DNA of 13,782 bases from Prado023 sp039812125 (GTDB lineage Bacteria; Actinomycetota; Actinomycetes; S36-B12; CAIYMF01), in contig JBDHZV010000068.1 of assembly GCA_039812125.1 (NCBI GenBank), forward strand, positions 1 through 13,782, in the 5' to 3' direction. The position numbers and the translations under genes are program-made. This document shows positions 12,485 to 13,782 of this stretch, piece by piece. Numbering within the stretch: position 1 is the first letter of the stretch; each line of letters starts with the position of its first letter. A model generated the notes under the pieces. It ran no database searches. It was not told the DNA's origin and worked only from the letters and a program-made list of their open reading frames with translations.

Positions 12485-13782
12485 TGATCCACCAGCCTCC
12501 GGTGCCGGGCGAGGTGCACGGCCTCGCCCCGGGTGCCTGCGCCGAGTTTGGCGAAGATGCGAGTCAGGTGCACGGCGACTGTCCGGTCGGACATCCCCAG
12601 GGCCCTGGCGATCTCCCGGTTCGTCCGTCCGTGGGCGACCTCCTGCAGCACGTCGCGCTCCCGGGCCGTCAGCTCGCCCGGGCCCCGCGGCGCCCTCCGG
12701 CCGACCTGTCGGGCCAGGCGCTCGGCCCGCGCCCGGACCGGCTCGCTGCCCAGAGCCGTTGCCGTGGCCAACGCGCGATCGACGAGGTCCAGCGCGGTGG
12801 CCGGATCACCCCGGTCGGCCGCCTCGTGGGCGGCGCTCACCTGCGCCCACGCCTGACGGTGGGGCATCGGCAGGGCAGCCCAGGCGTCGATGACCCCGGA
12901 CCATCCTGTGCCCGTCGTCCACGCGGCCTGCTCGTGCAGCAGGGCGCAGAGCTCGGCCGGGGTGTCGCCGCCGGGGCCCAGCCCGTCAGGAGCGGCGCTG
13001 GGGGCGGGTGCGCCGGGCTCGATCGGCACAGGGCCCGCGGGGCGCCCCGACGCCCAGCCCCTCAGCCGCAGGGCGGCGACGCGCACCCGTGCTGCCGCGA
13101 ACGCGTCGCCCGTGATCCGCCCGGCGGTCGCCAGCGCATCGGCCGCGAGCTGCTCGGCCGCGGCGCGCGGGACATCGAGGGCGAGCGTGGCGATCCCGAG
13201 GCGCACGGCGAGGACCTCGTAGGCGATCTCCGGGTCGTCCACCCCCGGCCGGGCCTGCAGCGCCTCCAGCCCGGCTCGGGCGTCGCCGACACGACCGACA
13301 TCGGCGGCCAGCTCCACCGCTACCAGCCGCAGAAGCAGCTCGACCTGGGCGCCCAGTCGCCCGGGCCGCTCGAGCGTGCGCTCGAGGTGGTCGGTGAGCT
13401 CAGCCCAGCGGCCCAGGCCGTGCAGGACGACGGCCCGGGCCACCAGCAGCTGCCCGCCCGCAGCCTCGGCCAGCCCGGTGGCACGCAGGCGTGCCAGCTC
13501 CGCACTCACGGCACCCTCCATCCCGACCAGGTCGCCGGAGCGCCACTGCGCGTAGATCCGGTTGGCGGCGATCCGGGCCTCGAGAGCCCGATCGCCCGTC
13601 TCGTCGGCCAGGGTCAGGGCCTCCTCGAACAGCGCCCCGGAGCCTGCGCGGTCCCCGCCGAGCCCGGTCGCAAGCGCCATCGCACCCAGCGCCGCCGCCC
13701 GGGCATGCGGGCTGCCGGCCAGCACCGCGCTGGCCACGGCCCGATCGGCCAGCGCGGCGGCGGCCGCCGGGTCGTCGCCGAC
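12481..13782 (-). CDS. LuxR-family transcriptional regulator, large type (N-terminus outside window)
   Basis: The C-terminal 433 residues are visible and the frame is open to the right edge, so the start is missing. The last 63 residues are a LuxR/GerE helix-turn-helix: LTARERDVLQEVAHG, TNREIARALGMSDRTVAVHL and IFAKLGAGTRGEAV. The rest is a long run of Ala/Leu-rich helices with repeated A-x-A-L-x-L-A-x patterns (for example EALTLADETGDRALEARIAAN), as in the tetratricopeptide-like region of large ATP-binding LuxR (LAL/MalT-type) regulators. The ATPase domain of that class, if present, would lie beyond the edge. A GTG at 13737 is in frame, but the helical pattern continues upstream of it, so it is probably not the start. 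The stop overlaps the start of the 93-residue gene. Target genes cannot be told from the sequence. Confidence 0.85.
   Translation of the reverse strand, partial: VGDDPAAAAALADRAVASAVLAGSPHARAAALGAMALATGLGGDRAGSGALFEEALTLADETGDRALEARIAANRIYAQWRSGDLVGMEGAVSAELARLRATGLAEAAGGQLLVARAVVLHGLGRWAELTDHLERTLERPGRLGAQVELLLRLVAVELAADVGRVGDARAGLEALQARPGVDDPEIAYEVLAVRLGIATLALDVPRAAAEQLAADALATAGRITGDAFAAARVRVAALRLRGWASGRPAGPVPIEPGAPAPSAAPDGLGPGGDTPAELCALLHEQAAWTTGTGWSGVIDAWAALPMPHRQAWAQVSAAHEAADRGDPATALDLVDRALATATALGSEPVRARAERLARQVGRRAPRGPGELTARERDVLQEVAHGRTNREIARALGMSDRTVAVHLTRIFAKLGAGTRGEAVHLARHRRLVDQ

Overview
The window is chromosomal DNA from a very GC-rich actinobacterium. The evidence is strong GC bias at third codon positions, frequent GTG starts, a release factor 2 gene without the usual programmed frameshift, an ssrA (tmRNA) gene whose tag has the actinobacterial pattern, and the gene order prfB-ftsE-ftsX-(M23 peptidase)-smpB-ssrA. 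A Micrococcales-type host (for example Cellulomonas or Intrasporangiaceae relatives) is my best guess. That is an inference from gene order and protein style, not a search result.

Left part (1-5873), conserved core. The 3' end of an unidentified membrane-anchored protein gene is followed by prfB, which looks leaderless. Then come ftsE and ftsX, which encode the divisome ABC complex that gates peptidoglycan hydrolases. Next is a secreted coiled-coil M23 endopeptidase, the likely periplasmic partner of FtsEX, whose stop codon overlaps the smpB start by one base. Two hairpins and a good promoter separate smpB from ssrA, so both trans-translation components lie side by side. ssrA ends in a 12-bp terminator hairpin. 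The block combines translation termination and rescue (prfB, smpB, ssrA) with control of cell-wall cleavage (ftsE, ftsX, M23).

Middle part (5874-8578). About 600 bp after ssrA hold no intact gene. They carry fragments of a major-facilitator transporter in different reading frames, read here as a decayed pseudogene. After it come an NfeD-like membrane/OB-fold protein and a 499-residue flotillin (SPFH) protein, the usual two-gene pair that organises membrane microdomains.

Right part (8579-13782), accessory. A minus-strand pair of overlapping WYL-domain regulators (PafB/PafC-like) converges on the flotillin gene with only 6 bp between stops. A 341-bp divergent intergenic region with two perfect hairpins separates them from a plus-strand gene for a secreted, acidic, repeat-containing protein with a calcium-loop-like motif. 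A short upstream ORF inside the hairpin region overlaps that gene by ATGA. A 17-bp hairpin then ends the convergent pair formed with a minus-strand operon: a large LuxR-type regulator cut by the window edge and a coupled 93-residue protein of unknown function.

I saw no CRISPR array, insertion sequence, integrase, defence system or rRNA. The least explained parts are the decayed transporter beside ssrA, the hairpin-rich leader with its small ORF, the secreted repeat protein, and the LuxR-coupled small protein.
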